Shown here one piece after another: positions 22,082-34,362 of a DNA stretch of 39,165 nucleotides. The position numbers and the translations under genes were made by a program. The notes under the pieces were generated by a model. It was given only the letters and a program-made list of their open reading frames with translations, was not told the origin of the DNA and did no database searches. Source of the DNA: Candidatus Woesearchaeota archaeon CG_4_10_14_0_2_um_filter_33_13 (GTDB lineage: Archaea > Nanobdellota > Nanobdellia > Woesearchaeales > GW2011-AR9); the NCBI GenBank assembly GCA_002792115.1, contig PFNQ01000042.1:36322-75486 (forward strand). Direction: 5' to 3'. Numbering within the stretch: position 1 is the stretch's first letter; every line of letters starts with the position of its first letter.

Positions 22082-23420
22082 CTTTTACCCCATAAAGAAG
22101 TTTAAGTTCATCATCTCGATCTTTAATTTGAATTTCAGTTCCAAATGGTCTAACAATCATTGGTAAACCAATCCTTCTACTTGTAGCAATTACTTCATCA
22201 GGAGTTTGATTTAATAATTCGGCAACTATCTTTGATCCAGTAGCGTAAGGGAAAGACGTTGATTTTGTTGTAAATAATGGGGTGTATGGGTTTTGTGGGA
22301 TAACTTGGGTATCATCTCCACTCCTAAATCCATTTGGCACTCTTAACTTTTCTTCTTGGGTCGGATTTTGAATAAGAATTAGGGTTATTACTGATTCTCC
22401 AGAAGTTATTCTTCTTGAGTGTAAATCTCTAAATTTAATTCTCCCTTCAATTGTTTTTTGATCTTCTCCCGTAACTCTACAAATGCTTGTGACACTCGCC
22501 TCATAAGGGTATCCTACTTGATATGAAGATTCTTCTGGAAGTGGGGAAAGTCTTGTTTTGTCCCATTTTGCGTCATAAAAAACGGTCATTTCTACTTCTC
22601 TATCTGGAACATTTAAGGCATTACCTTCTTTAATTGCTAACTGATTTGCTAATCTTCCCACCCCTCGAGGATCTTTACTTGCTAATTCTTGAAGTTGAGC
22701 ATAAGTTCTTAATACTGGATAGGTCGTTGCTTTCTCGCCAGGAACAATAACCGTTTGTTTTAAATCACTTGGAAAAACTAAACAAGAATCACTTAATGGA
22801 TCTTCCTCTGGATTTGGTTTTCTTAATCCCGTTGCCTTTTGGTCTTTTTCTGACCTTACTAAATAAAACACTTTTCCTTCAGAATTAACTCTAGTTACTA
22901 AACTTTCTACAACTTTTATATGCCTCAAATTTGTAACAACATCAAAAGCATATTGTTGTGAAACTTCAAATGGAAAATCTGCTATTGTTGTTTTATCTAA
23001 CTGATCTTGGTGGTTTAATTCTTTTTCATTTACTAAATCTTCTAATCTACCCTCTCCTAGAACTTCTTCTTGGGGGTCAACAATTGGTAAATTAACTGGT
23101 GCGAACTCTCTAACTGCAAGACCCGCATAATTTTGTAACAAGAAACTAACAACACCTCTAGCAGCAGCGATTGCCACACCACTAGAATGTAATTCGGCGT
23201 GAGTTTTCTCTAAAGCGCTCAAGTAAAGAGCATTTGTCTTTTCTAATAATTCTCTTTGTGGTTCTAATGCTGCAGTGGATAATGAGGAAATAACTTCAAA
23301 CTCTTGACCACATTGTGCTAAAATTAATAATTTCGCGTTAACATCTGTTTCTGTTTCCAGCCTAGCGACGAATTGTTGATAAACACCAATGCGTGAATCT
23401 AAATTCAGGCCACCTGTCAT
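22065..23420 (-). CDS. Hypothetical protein with repeated HTH-like modules
   Basis: 451 aa, soluble. Residues 1-110 are helical. From about 150 onward I see about four loosely similar units, each opening with an aromatic-Pro pair: DFPFEVSQQYAFDVV, TYPVLRTYAQLQELA, GYPYEASVTSICRVT and SFPYATGSKIVAELL. Each continues with a helix pair and ends in strands (YLVRSEKDQ, MTVFYDA, LILIQNP, LKLLYG). The last unit closely parallels one in the next gene (RYPYSISDSDLKDLA ... LSLLYQ), and YLVRSEKDQ parallels YLVRNRDDQ there. The two genes overlap and are probably paralogous in part and act together. A TTTTAAAC box about 27 nt before the ATG suggests a leaderless mRNA. No known family; DNA binding is inference. 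Confidence 0.7.
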   Translation of the reverse strand: MTGGLNLDSRIGVYQQFVARLETETDVNAKLLILAQCGQEFEVISSLSTAALEPQRELLEKTNALYLSALEKTHAELHSSGVAIAAARGVVSFLLQNYAGLAVREFAPVNLPIVDPQEEVLGEGRLEDLVNEKELNHQDQLDKTTIADFPFEVSQQYAFDVVTNLRHIKVVESLVTRVNSEGKVFYLVRSEKDQKATGLRKPNPEEDPLSDSCLVFPSDLKQTVIVPGEKATTYPVLRTYAQLQELASKDPRGVGRLANQLAIKEGNALNVPDREVEMTVFYDAKWDKTRLSPLPEESSYQVGYPYEASVTSICRVTGEDQKTIEGRIKFRDLHSRRITSGESVITLILIQNPTQEEKLRVPNGFRSGDDTQVIPQNPYTPLFTTKSTSFPYATGSKIVAELLNQTPDEVIATSRRIGLPMIVRPFGTEIQIKDRDDELKLLYGVKDVSIS

Positions 23421-23495
23421 TAATCATGTGGGTTAAAATTAATGTTTAAAATGATTATGAGTTTTAGAAATATATCTTGTACAACCCAAATAACT

Positions 23496-24164
23496 TCATC
23501 TTACTTCAATTCCTAACTTTTTTATCTTTCTATGTAGAGTCTCTGGCCGAATCTTTATCTTTTTAGCAGTTTCACTTACCTTTCCTTCAGTCTCCTTTAA
23601 TGCTTGAACAAAAAATTGTCTTTCAAATTCCTTTTCTACATCTTTCCAAGACCAGTCTTGATGAGGTATAATCTTAGCGATATTTCTAGAAAGTGTGTGG
23701 ACTTCTTCATACATTTTCTCCATTTTTTGAGGTTGAATAATTTCTTTATAATTATCTAACGTAGTTCTGAGGGCATTATCGATGAACTCTTCTTGATATT
23801 CTGTTTTATCTTTGTCATCTTGATGGGACCTAATCTCCTCTAATTTTATCCCTAACTCCTTAATGGTTCGATGCACACTTCTTCGATCAATACCCAATTG
23901 TTTAGCTAAATGAGAAATGTTTCCTTGATGTAATCTTAACTCTCGCTTTAAAAATTCTGCTTTGAATGATTTTTTTGCTGATTCAAATGAAGAGTTTGGA
24001 GCAATATAAACATTAAAAGAAGGGTTCTTTAATTTATTAGTTAAATCATCTTCAATCTTCGGAATTGAAATTCCCCACAATTTTTCCATGGTTTTTTCTA
24101 ATAAAGGATTTATCTTTTCTTTAATCGTTGCTTCTAAATCTTTTTGAGTCTCTTTTTCTTCCAT
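23496..24164 (-). CDS. Double Fis-type (HTH_8) DNA-binding protein
   Basis: 222 aa. Two HTH_8 motifs of the kind found at the C-terminus of Fis and NtrC are visible. One is near residues 70-112 (FLKRELRLHQGNISHLAKQLGIDRRSVHRTIKELGIKL), the other at the C-terminus (FFVQALKETEGKVSETAKKIKIRPETLHRKIKKLGIEV). There is no AAA+ or receiver domain. The helical middle part (115-175) may dimerise. Fis-type domains are a bacterial speciality, so their doubling in an archaeal protein is notable; two per chain could bind both half-sites of an operator. It sits in an operon-like minus-strand cluster next to the sigma-4-like genes. Confidence 0.83.
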   Translation of the reverse strand: MEEKETQKDLEATIKEKINPLLEKTMEKLWGISIPKIEDDLTNKLKNPSFNVYIAPNSSFESAKKSFKAEFLKRELRLHQGNISHLAKQLGIDRRSVHRTIKELGIKLEEIRSHQDDKDKTEYQEEFIDNALRTTLDNYKEIIQPQKMEKMYEEVHTLSRNIAKIIPHQDWSWKDVEKEFERQFFVQALKETEGKVSETAKKIKIRPETLHRKIKKLGIEVR

Positions 24165-24172
24165 TGGTAAGA

Positions 24173-24574
24173 TTAATCCTTGTTTAAGATCTTCTTAAAC
24201 AATGTTCCACTAACTAATCCATAGACAAATAAAATTGATACAAATATTAATTTGTATTCTTCATTAATGTAGAAATAAGGAAAAATAATTACTGCATAAT
24301 TCAATAATTCTATGCTTCTATATTTAATCTTAAAACTTAAAAAAAACATAACCAATGCAAAAATAGAAAATACTACCATTAACGGAACTAGTTCAGACTG
24401 GTAAAGAGCAAAATTAATAAAAATAAGTAGAGCTATTGCTAACAATAATTTAGCTAACTGAAAATACTTTTTTCCTGCTCTCAATTCCTCTGGTGCTATA
24501 AATGCTAGAATCAAACCTAAAAACAAGCCGATAGTCCCTACCACTAAAATTAATATTGAAGATAAAAAAGTCAT
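24173..24574 (-). CDS. Small membrane protein, four predicted helices
   Basis: 133 aa and very hydrophobic. Possible membrane helices are at about 4-26 (SILILVVGTIGLFLGLILAFIA), 38-58 (LAKLLLAIALLIFINFALY), 64-84 (LVPLMVVFSIFALVMFFLSF) and 92-128 (LLNYAVIIFPYFYI...LIFVSILFVYGLVSG). A short basic loop (PEELRAGKKYFQ) follows the first helix. The ATG overlaps the stop of the DHH gene as ATGA, so it is translated with it. No family recognised; its position between a nuclease-like enzyme and a DNA-binding protein does not reveal a role. Confidence 0.7.
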   Translation of the reverse strand: MTFLSSILILVVGTIGLFLGLILAFIAPEELRAGKKYFQLAKLLLAIALLIFINFALYQSELVPLMVVFSIFALVMFFLSFKIKYRSIELLNYAVIIFPYFYINEEYKLIFVSILFVYGLVSGTLFKKILNKD

Positions 24575-25599
24575 TTGATCTCCTCTTTAAGGTTTTTCAA
24601 GAATTGATCCCAACTTTCTTCCTTGATAACCGTACCACAGGCATTTTCATGCCCTCCTCCATAACCTTGGATTCCGACAAGTGCTTTTTCTAATGCTGTG
24701 CGAACATTATTTTTAGAACGAAGACTACATTTCATCTCGTCGCCTTTCTTTCTAGCGATTAAAATAACTTTGTTAGGATAAACATTAACTAATTCATTAG
24801 CAAGATCTGCAGTGAAGGACCATTTATTCTCTAAATAATAGAACAGTAACAATTTACTTCTTGTTGCTCTTTTTTTTGCTTGTCCTAGAAGTTCTTCGTA
24901 CTTCTCATTAATCTTTTCAAATCTTTTATACAAAAATTTCCCTTGTGATGTACTCTGTTGCAAGATTTCTTGCGGTTCCTTGATTCTACTTAAAACTTTA
25001 ATTGAGTTCTTAACTTCATGAGTTGGACCTTTCAATAAGAATGAAATAATTCGAACCAATTTTCCGACTGGTTGTTTATATACCGCCTCTTCTAAATCAG
25101 CTCTATGGGGTAATAAATCAGGATATTTCTCAATAAACTCATCTATAAAGTCTGGCATGTACCAATCATATAAACACCCAATCGCCGCTAACCACAAGTC
25201 ATTTTTATTTCCACTTACCTGATAGGCCATTCTACTTGTTGGGATGTAAGCACTAGGATCAGTTAACCGAGGATTGAAATATTTCACTCTTTCAAGAGCA
25301 TAAGGGCCATGGTGGTCTATCCAGAAAATTGGCCGTTTTGCACCATCAATAAAGTCTTGTTCAATCATTGGAACGTCTAAAACAAAAATCTTATCGGGAT
25401 TGTATTCCTCTACTTTATGCAAGAATCTAGCGTCCAACTTTGGAGCTGATTTAACTATAACTCCCTTGCCTTCTCGTTTCATCCTATATAATAATAGGAA
25501 CGAACAGACTCCATCCCCGTCATCATCATAAAAGAATAGGGGATTTTTAGCCGTTTCTAACTCTTCTCTTAGTACTGCAATTTCTTTCTCGTTAAGCAT
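24571..25599 (-). CDS. DHH/DHHA1 phosphoesterase (RecJ-like)
   Basis: 342 aa from the internal ATG at 25599. The ORF track adds 26 residues upstream (MFRPLLCNGEVLRTF...) that do not look like the family, and a TATA-like ATTTAAAA is centred about 33 nt before the internal ATG, leaving a short leader. DHH motifs: NPLFFYDDDGDGVCSFLLLYRM (motif I, DxDGD type), VLDVPM, WIDHHG (the DHH triad) and a C-terminal DHHA1 motif GYGGGHENACGTVI. Archaeal relatives are RecJ-like or GAN-like nucleases that degrade single-stranded DNA or RNA ends and associate with the CMG replisome. The metal ligands are all present. It could also act on small nucleotides (NrnA-like). Confidence 0.87.
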   Translation of the reverse strand: MLNEKEIAVLREELETAKNPLFFYDDDGDGVCSFLLLYRMKREGKGVIVKSAPKLDARFLHKVEEYNPDKIFVLDVPMIEQDFIDGAKRPIFWIDHHGPYALERVKYFNPRLTDPSAYIPTSRMAYQVSGNKNDLWLAAIGCLYDWYMPDFIDEFIEKYPDLLPHRADLEEAVYKQPVGKLVRIISFLLKGPTHEVKNSIKVLSRIKEPQEILQQSTSQGKFLYKRFEKINEKYEELLGQAKKRATRSKLLLFYYLENKWSFTADLANELVNVYPNKVILIARKKGDEMKCSLRSKNNVRTALEKALVGIQGYGGGHENACGTVIKEESWDQFLKNLKEEIK

Positions 25600-25676
25600 T
25601 TTATTTAAATAAGTAGTTCTTTTGGTGTTTTTAAATGTTCTTAAAACTTCACCGTTACAGAGGAGTGGGCGAAACA

Positions 25677-25684
25677 TTTATAAA
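25677..25684 (+). promoter_or_regulatory. TATA box of the rRNA operon
   Basis: TTTATAAA preceded by the purine-rich GCGAAACA, a fair BRE. Transcription should start near 25707-25711, giving a leader of about 170 nt before the 16S. The leader contains only very short ORFs; none is convincing. Confidence 0.6.
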
Positions 25685-25878
25685 CAACCCACATTCTTGA
25701 ATGGAAATCTTAAAGAAAATATGTGTGCTCAAATAATATTGAGTATGAATGAGGTGATCCCTAAACAATTTTCTTGTGAAAGTTCAAATTCTAATTGCGA
25801 CTTTACTCAATAAATGAAATGATTTTTTTTGATCCTGTATTCTTAAATGAATAACAGAATCACGGAATTCAACTTTGA

Positions 25879-27448
<1,570 letters not shown>

Positions 27449-27530
27449 TTTTTTTTATTAATTATTGTTATCAATAAATTTTAAAAAAGAAAGACATATT
27501 GAAGAGTATTATTGGTCAGATTAAATGTCT

Positions 27531-27624
27531 GGGCCCGTAGCTCAGCGGTAGAGCGCCTGCCTTGCATGTTTTAATCTTAAACAGAGAAAGCAGGAGGCCT
27601 CGGGTTCAAATCCCGACGGGTCCA
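27531..27624 (+). tRNA. tRNA-Ala(UGC) with a 22-nt intron, in the 16S-23S spacer
   Basis: Acceptor GGGCCCG/CGGGTCC with one G-U pair, discriminator A, anticodon loop CTTGCA plus A38 (anticodon UGC), and T-arm TCGGG-TTCAAAT-CCCGA. CCA is not encoded. Anticodon stem CCTGC/GCAGG is split by an intron at 37/38. A tRNA-Ala in this spacer is the usual archaeal arrangement. Spacer before it (27449-27530) shows nothing else. Confidence 0.96.
27567..27588 (+). other. Intron of tRNA-Ala (22 nt, position 37/38)
   Basis: Bulges CA^T and AA^A flank a central helix CTTG/AGAG in which three of four pairs form, so the motif is relaxed. The inner stem GTTT/AAAC closes a 7-nt loop. Removal restores a standard tRNA-Ala anticodon loop. 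Confidence 0.88.
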
Positions 27625-27735
27625 TTTTCCGTAAGGAAGAGATGTTCCCGAAAAACTTACTGAGTTTAAGGGTACTTTAAGAATAAAGAAAAAGGCCATC
27701 ATCAATTAGAGTTTTTGATGGTTAATTGGTTAATG

Positions 27736-27859
27736 ATATGATGGAGCAATCGTATGATCTCCAATCTCATCGCACTTTGCGTAATATCAACTTAATGTTG
27801 GTGTTATCTTTGGTGTTATTAAGTTAACAACAAAGTGCAATTGCGTCACTACATCATAT
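27736..27859 (+). other. Long hairpin in the 16S-23S spacer
   Basis: Nested complementary blocks stack into one long stem: ATATGATG with CATCATAT, GCACTTTG with CAAAGTGC, and AACTTAAT with ATTAAGTT. It holds no ORF of note and precedes the 23S processing stem directly. Probably part of pre-rRNA processing or folding. Confidence 0.65.
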
Positions 27860-27865
27860 TGATGA

Positions 27866-27887
27866 GCCATATGCTAGTATTGTAAAT
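27866..27887 (+). other. 23S processing stem, 5' strand
   Basis: These 22 nt are perfectly complementary to 30820-30841 (for example GCCATATGCTAG with CTAGCATATGGC). They bring the ends of the 23S precursor together for cleavage, as in other archaeal rRNA operons. A TTT bulge and a short ATGA/TCAT helix lie just outside. Confidence 0.9.
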
Positions 27888-30819
<2,932 letters not shown>

Positions 30820-30841
30820 ATTTACAATACTAGCATATGGC
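30820..30841 (+). other. 23S processing stem, 3' strand
   Basis: Perfect 22-nt complement of 27866-27887. No 5S rRNA follows; the region from here to the next gene (about 130 nt) is AT-rich spacer. Confidence 0.9.
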
Positions 30842-30885
30842 TTTTCATTTTTTCTTTATTTTTAATTTTCTTTTAAATTTTTAAT
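30842..30885 (+). terminator. T-rich terminator of the rRNA operon
   Basis: Several T runs (TTTTCATTTTTTCTTTATTTTT and onward) follow the processing stem. Archaeal RNA polymerase stops at such T-rich tracts. No separate hairpin is needed or seen. Confidence 0.55.
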
Positions 30886-30970
30886 AGTATAGCTTTAGCT
30901 ATATTCTTTATTGTTTTCTATAATAGTCTGTTTAATAACATTTAAATCTCTTCTTAATTTGTTCTATGTT

Positions 30971-31345
30971 ATGAGTTGGGAAAATGCGTTTAAGACAGGA
31001 ACTGAATTAGTTTTAGCTACCTCTTCTAAAAAGGGAGACCCTAATGCTAACATTGTGATTTCACTAGGTTTTGTTGATAATAAATTGTTAGTTGCAGATT
31101 GTCAAATGAATATTACCATTAAAAACTTACAATCTAACAATAAAATATGTGTCATCCCCAAAAATTATTCTGAAGGGTATTATCGTGTTAAAGGAAGTGT
31201 AGAAATACTTAATTCTGGAAAGTATTTTGATATTTGTACAAAGGGGAATAAACAATTTCCTGTTAAAAATGCTATCTTGATTGATATTAAAGAAGTGTTT
31301 GATTTAGATAAATTAAAAGTTATACAGATAAGAAAAATAAAATAA
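30971..31345 (+). CDS. PNPOx-like (flavin-binding split-barrel) protein
   Basis: 124 aa from ATG 30971. The ORF track starts 20 codons earlier in the AT-rich rRNA spacer, but a TTTAAA box is centred 27.5 nt before the internal ATG, so that start (MSWENAFKTGTELVLATSSKKGDPNANIVISLG) is chosen. The pattern 'WE...F..G..LVLATSS..G.PNA..V..G...N..L..AD..M..T..NL..N..I' is typical of pyridoxamine 5'-phosphate oxidase-like FMN-binding proteins. Short single-domain forms usually bind FMN, heme or F420 and have varied roles; none can be assigned. Its end lies close to the convergent acidic-protein gene. Confidence 0.8.
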   Translation: MSWENAFKTGTELVLATSSKKGDPNANIVISLGFVDNKLLVADCQMNITIKNLQSNNKICVIPKNYSEGYYRVKGSVEILNSGKYFDICTKGNKQFPVKNAILIDIKEVFDLDKLKVIQIRKIK

Positions 31346-31351
31346 AAAGAA

Positions 31352-31741
31352 TTAATCTTCTTCTTCAGCTTCAAGTTCTTTTTTACGGCGGAACTTTCTT
31401 GCATTTTGTTCGTTAACAAAACGATATAATCTTCCATCAATTTCCGCTTCAACAACGTTGTTTATATCCATTAAAGGTTCGCCAGTTAAAGCATCTTTTC
31501 CCAGTTGTCCAGCATCAGAAGCACCTTCCATGAATCCTTCTTCCCATGGTTCAATCTCAGAATCTTCTTCTAATTTTTCTCTTCCTTCTTCGGTGTACAC
31601 ATCTTCATCTTTCTCACCAAGATTCATATCTAATCCTTGTTCTTCATCAGTTTCTTCTGGAAGGATTCCTTGTTCTTCAGAAGCATAGTCCCTTTCATCT
31701 TCTGGAATTTTCTTTTTTAATTTATTATTATCTTCAGACAT
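31352..31741 (-). CDS. Acidic protein with a Cys-less TRASH-like C-terminus
   Basis: 129 aa. Residues 1-75 are very acidic (Glu/Asp-rich) and probably disordered, except for IEPWEEGFMEGASDAGQLG, which looks conserved. The C-terminal part (DALTGEPLMDINNVVEAEIDGRLYRFVNEQNARKFRRK) follows the same layout as the zinc module of the protein at 4691 (CSECGSAVHEERKVIRTIGGEKFTFCSKECADEF), but every Cys is replaced. So it may keep the fold without the metal. Function unknown. The overlapping plus-strand ORFs at 31458 and 31546 are shadows of this Glu-rich frame. Confidence 0.7.
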   Translation of the reverse strand: MSEDNNKLKKKIPEDERDYASEEQGILPEETDEEQGLDMNLGEKDEDVYTEEGREKLEEDSEIEPWEEGFMEGASDAGQLGKDALTGEPLMDINNVVEAEIDGRLYRFVNEQNARKFRRKKELEAEEED

Positions 31742-31806
31742 TTTAGTAATACCTCTTTTACTTTTATTTGAGTGTTATGATTACTGCGTTTAAAAGAATT
31801 TTGGTT

Positions 31807-32406
31807 CTATAAATATAATCTCATTAAATACATTACTGTTCCAGCAACAAGTGGAACAATAATGTTATCATTAAGCGTTTTATCATTGAAATCTATTTTG
31901 ACAACCTCAAACATCATGGCGGCAAAACTTCCAATAACCGCTTCGGGTATTGGTACAAATAAAACTGCAGCTAAGGCTCCTGCCATTGTACCAGCTAAAG
32001 TTCCTTCTAATAACTTTTTTCCATCGCCATTCAAAATATTTTTGATTTTGCCAAATCTTGCCCCATACAAGTGGCTAACTGAATCACCTAAAGCTAGGAT
32101 CAATATTGAGGCAATGGCTATGTCTTTATCAAATAATTCAATCGCTAAAAGGACTCCAACAAAATAATAAATTAATCCCTTTCCCGGAAAGTTTTTCCTA
32201 TCTTCTTGTCTTTCATAATTCTTTAAGAACCAACTAAAAATGGGAAGATTTTCTGTTCTTTTACTAATAAAACTAATTAATATTCCAATTATTACTCCTA
32301 AAAACACTGCTAGTGCTGATAAAATGTCATAATAATATAATCCTGCCAGTAGAATACCAACTAAAGCATGAATTACTTGTCTGCCAACTTCTTTTCTGGT
32401 GAGCAT
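31807..32406 (-). CDS. Dolichol kinase/CTP-transferase family membrane protein
   Basis: 199 aa from ATG 32406; the ORF track starts at a TTG nine bases earlier, but TTTTAAAA centred about 25 nt before the ATG favours a leaderless start there. About six membrane helices. Motifs of the SEC59/Dgk1/VTE5 group are present: RKEVGRQVIHALVGILLAG at the start, LALGDSVSHLYGARFGK and KLLEGTLAGTMAG. These CTP-dependent enzymes phosphorylate dolichol, phytol or diacylglycerol, or make CDP-lipids. In archaea this may serve isoprenoid-alcohol salvage or dolichol phosphate for glycosylation. The exact substrate is not visible. Confidence 0.82.
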   Translation of the reverse strand: MLTRKEVGRQVIHALVGILLAGLYYYDILSALAVFLGVIIGILISFISKRTENLPIFSWFLKNYERQEDRKNFPGKGLIYYFVGVLLAIELFDKDIAIASILILALGDSVSHLYGARFGKIKNILNGDGKKLLEGTLAGTMAGALAAVLFVPIPEAVIGSFAAMMFEVVKIDFNDKTLNDNIIVPLVAGTVMYLMRLYL

Positions 32407-32466
32407 TCTATTCAAAACATAGCGGTGTTTTAAAAGGATTATGTAACTTTATTAGGCTAAATATCA

Positions 32467-32715
32467 TTATGCCCTATAAATAGAATATCTGCCAGCAAAA
32501 GTAAACTGTTCAAAAAGATATTCTTCTGGTGACATTTTTCCACGCCTAGAATCAATTTCTCTTTGTAGATCTTTTGGAAGGAAGTCTGTTCTAACTACTG
32601 CAGCTTGGAAGAACGCTTTTTTTCCATGTTCTCCAGGAGCTACTGTTTCATCAGTTAAGTGTCTATCATAAACATCAATTACTCTTTCTACTAAGTCTTT
32701 TGGTAGAGTTGTCAT
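32467..32715 (-). CDS. Small hypothetical protein
   Basis: 82 aa, soluble, helical, with balanced charge. It starts MTTLPKDLVERVIDVYDRHLTDETVAPGEHGKKAF and ends MSPEEYLFEQFTFAGRYSIYRA. A TTTATAAA box lies about 28 nt before the ATG (leaderless). It is divergent from rtcB and upstream of the dolichol-kinase-like gene on the same strand. No family recognised. Confidence 0.65.
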   Translation of the reverse strand: MTTLPKDLVERVIDVYDRHLTDETVAPGEHGKKAFFQAAVVRTDFLPKDLQREIDSRRGKMSPEEYLFEQFTFAGRYSIYRA

Positions 32716-32839
32716 TGTAATTGTTTATTTCTTATGCTTATTTATAAATTCTTGTGCATTAAACATCAAGTTAATATTCCTTGCTTAATTCTCTTTAATT
32801 TAAGAAAAATTTATATAACCACTATTTAAATATGATTTT

Positions 32840-34321
32840 ATGGAAAAAGAAATCAAATTAGGACCTCCTTCACAAATAAAACAACTTAATGATTACACCT
32901 GGGAACTTCCCATTACTTACAAGAAAGGAATGTTGGTTCCTGCTAGAATTTACGCTTCTAAAGAATTAATGGATTCCATGGATGCTGGTGTTTTTGAACA
33001 AATAACTAATGTTGCTTCCTTACCTGGGATTCAAAAACATGCTTTATGTATGCCAGATGGACATTGGGGTTATGGTTTTCCTATCGGTGGAGTAGCTGCT
33101 TTTGATCCTAAAGAGGGTGGAATAATTTCTCCCGGCGGAATTGGTTTTGATATAAATTGTGGAATGCGTTTAATGACTACAAATCTTACGATTGATGAAG
33201 TTAGACCAAAAATCAAGGAATTAGTTGATGCACTATATTCTAAAGTTCCTGCCGGTGTTGGCTGTAAAGGTTTTGTTAAGGTAACTAAAGAACAATTTAA
33301 AGATGTAATGGTGAAGGGTGCTAAATGGTGTTTAGAAAATGATTATGCTTGGGCAGAAGATCTTGAGCATATTGAAGATCATGGCTGTATCCTAGGGGCT
33401 GATCCTGCTGCTGTTTCTGATCGAGCTATTAAAAGAGGATTTGATCAGTTAGGAACACTAGGTAGTGGAAATCATTATTTAGAGATTCAAGAAGTTAGAG
33501 AAGAAAATATTTTTGATAAAGAAGCTGCTAAAGCCTTAGGTATTACAAAACCAGGTCAGATTGTTATTATGGTTCATTGCGGTAGCCGTGGTTTTGGACA
33601 TCAAATCGGTAGTGACTATCTGCGTGAGTTTTTAGAAGCAATGCCAAAATATGGAATTGAGATTGTGGATAGAGAATTAGCCTGTGCTCCTTTTAATTCT
33701 CCTGAAGGTCAAAATTATTACAAAGCAATGGCCTGTGCAGCTAACATGGCTTTTGTTAATAGACAAGTTATTACTCATCGAATTAGAGAAGTTTTTTCAA
33801 GGGTTTTTGAGAAAAGTGCTAAGGAGCTAGAGATTAATCTTGTTTATGATGTTGCTCATAATATTGCTAAATTAGAAAAGCATCTCGTCAACGGAGTAGA
33901 GAAAGAATTGCTAGTGCATCGTAAAGGTGCTACCCGAGCTTTTGGTCCTCATCGTGCTAAAGACTTACCAAAAGAGTTTGCCGATTTCGGACAACCAGTT
34001 ATAATTGGTGGGTCGATGGAAACTGGTTCATGGTTGTTAGTGGGAACTGACAAAACTGATGAAGAGACTTTTTCTTCAACCGCTCACGGAGCCGGCAGAA
34101 TAATGAGTAGATTTGCTGCTATCAAAAAGTTTGATGGTGAGAATCTTGTTAAAGACATGCAAGAGAAAGGCATCTATGTTCATCCAGTTACAATGAAAGG
34201 TTTAGCGGAAGAAGCAGGCGGAGCATACAAAGATGTTGATGAAGTTATTGAAACTTTAGTATCTGCTGGTATCGCTAAGAAAGTCGTTTCTTTGAAACCA
34301 ATCGGAAATGTTAAAGGGTAA
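32840..34321 (+). CDS. rtcB: tRNA-splicing ligase RtcB
   Basis: 493 aa, a normal intein-free archaeal RtcB. It joins 2',3'-cyclic phosphate and 5'-OH RNA ends using GTP and Mn2+. Key sequences: MPDGHWGYGFPIGGVAAF, GGIGFDINCGMRLM (with the metal-binding Asp and Cys), LGTLGSGNHYLEIQ, VMVHCGSRGFGHQIG-type segment, YDVAHNIAKLE, VHRKGATRAFGP, and SSTAHGAGR, whose His is the one guanylated in the family. TTTATATAA is centred about 26 nt before the ATG, giving a leaderless mRNA. Its role is directly relevant to the five intron-bearing RNA positions in the window. The partner splicing endonuclease and Archease are not in the window. Confidence 0.97.
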   Translation: MEKEIKLGPPSQIKQLNDYTWELPITYKKGMLVPARIYASKELMDSMDAGVFEQITNVASLPGIQKHALCMPDGHWGYGFPIGGVAAFDPKEGGIISPGGIGFDINCGMRLMTTNLTIDEVRPKIKELVDALYSKVPAGVGCKGFVKVTKEQFKDVMVKGAKWCLENDYAWAEDLEHIEDHGCILGADPAAVSDRAIKRGFDQLGTLGSGNHYLEIQEVREENIFDKEAAKALGITKPGQIVIMVHCGSRGFGHQIGSDYLREFLEAMPKYGIEIVDRELACAPFNSPEGQNYYKAMACAANMAFVNRQVITHRIREVFSRVFEKSAKELEINLVYDVAHNIAKLEKHLVNGVEKELLVHRKGATRAFGPHRAKDLPKEFADFGQPVIIGGSMETGSWLLVGTDKTDEETFSSTAHGAGRIMSRFAAIKKFDGENLVKDMQEKGIYVHPVTMKGLAEEAGGAYKDVDEVIETLVSAGIAKKVVSLKPIGNVKG

Positions 34322-34362
34322 AACATTTTATAACTTTATTTTTACTTTTAACTTTTAATTTC

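Noticed and set aside
25622-25813. 63-codon ORF in the rRNA leader
   Set aside because: It overlaps the rRNA promoter and predicted start site, and no SD or family pattern is visible; more likely chance.
31458-31746. Plus-strand ORFs rich in Ser/Phe/Leu opposite the acidic gene
   Set aside because: They are antisense shadows of Glu/Asp-rich codons, without start signals.
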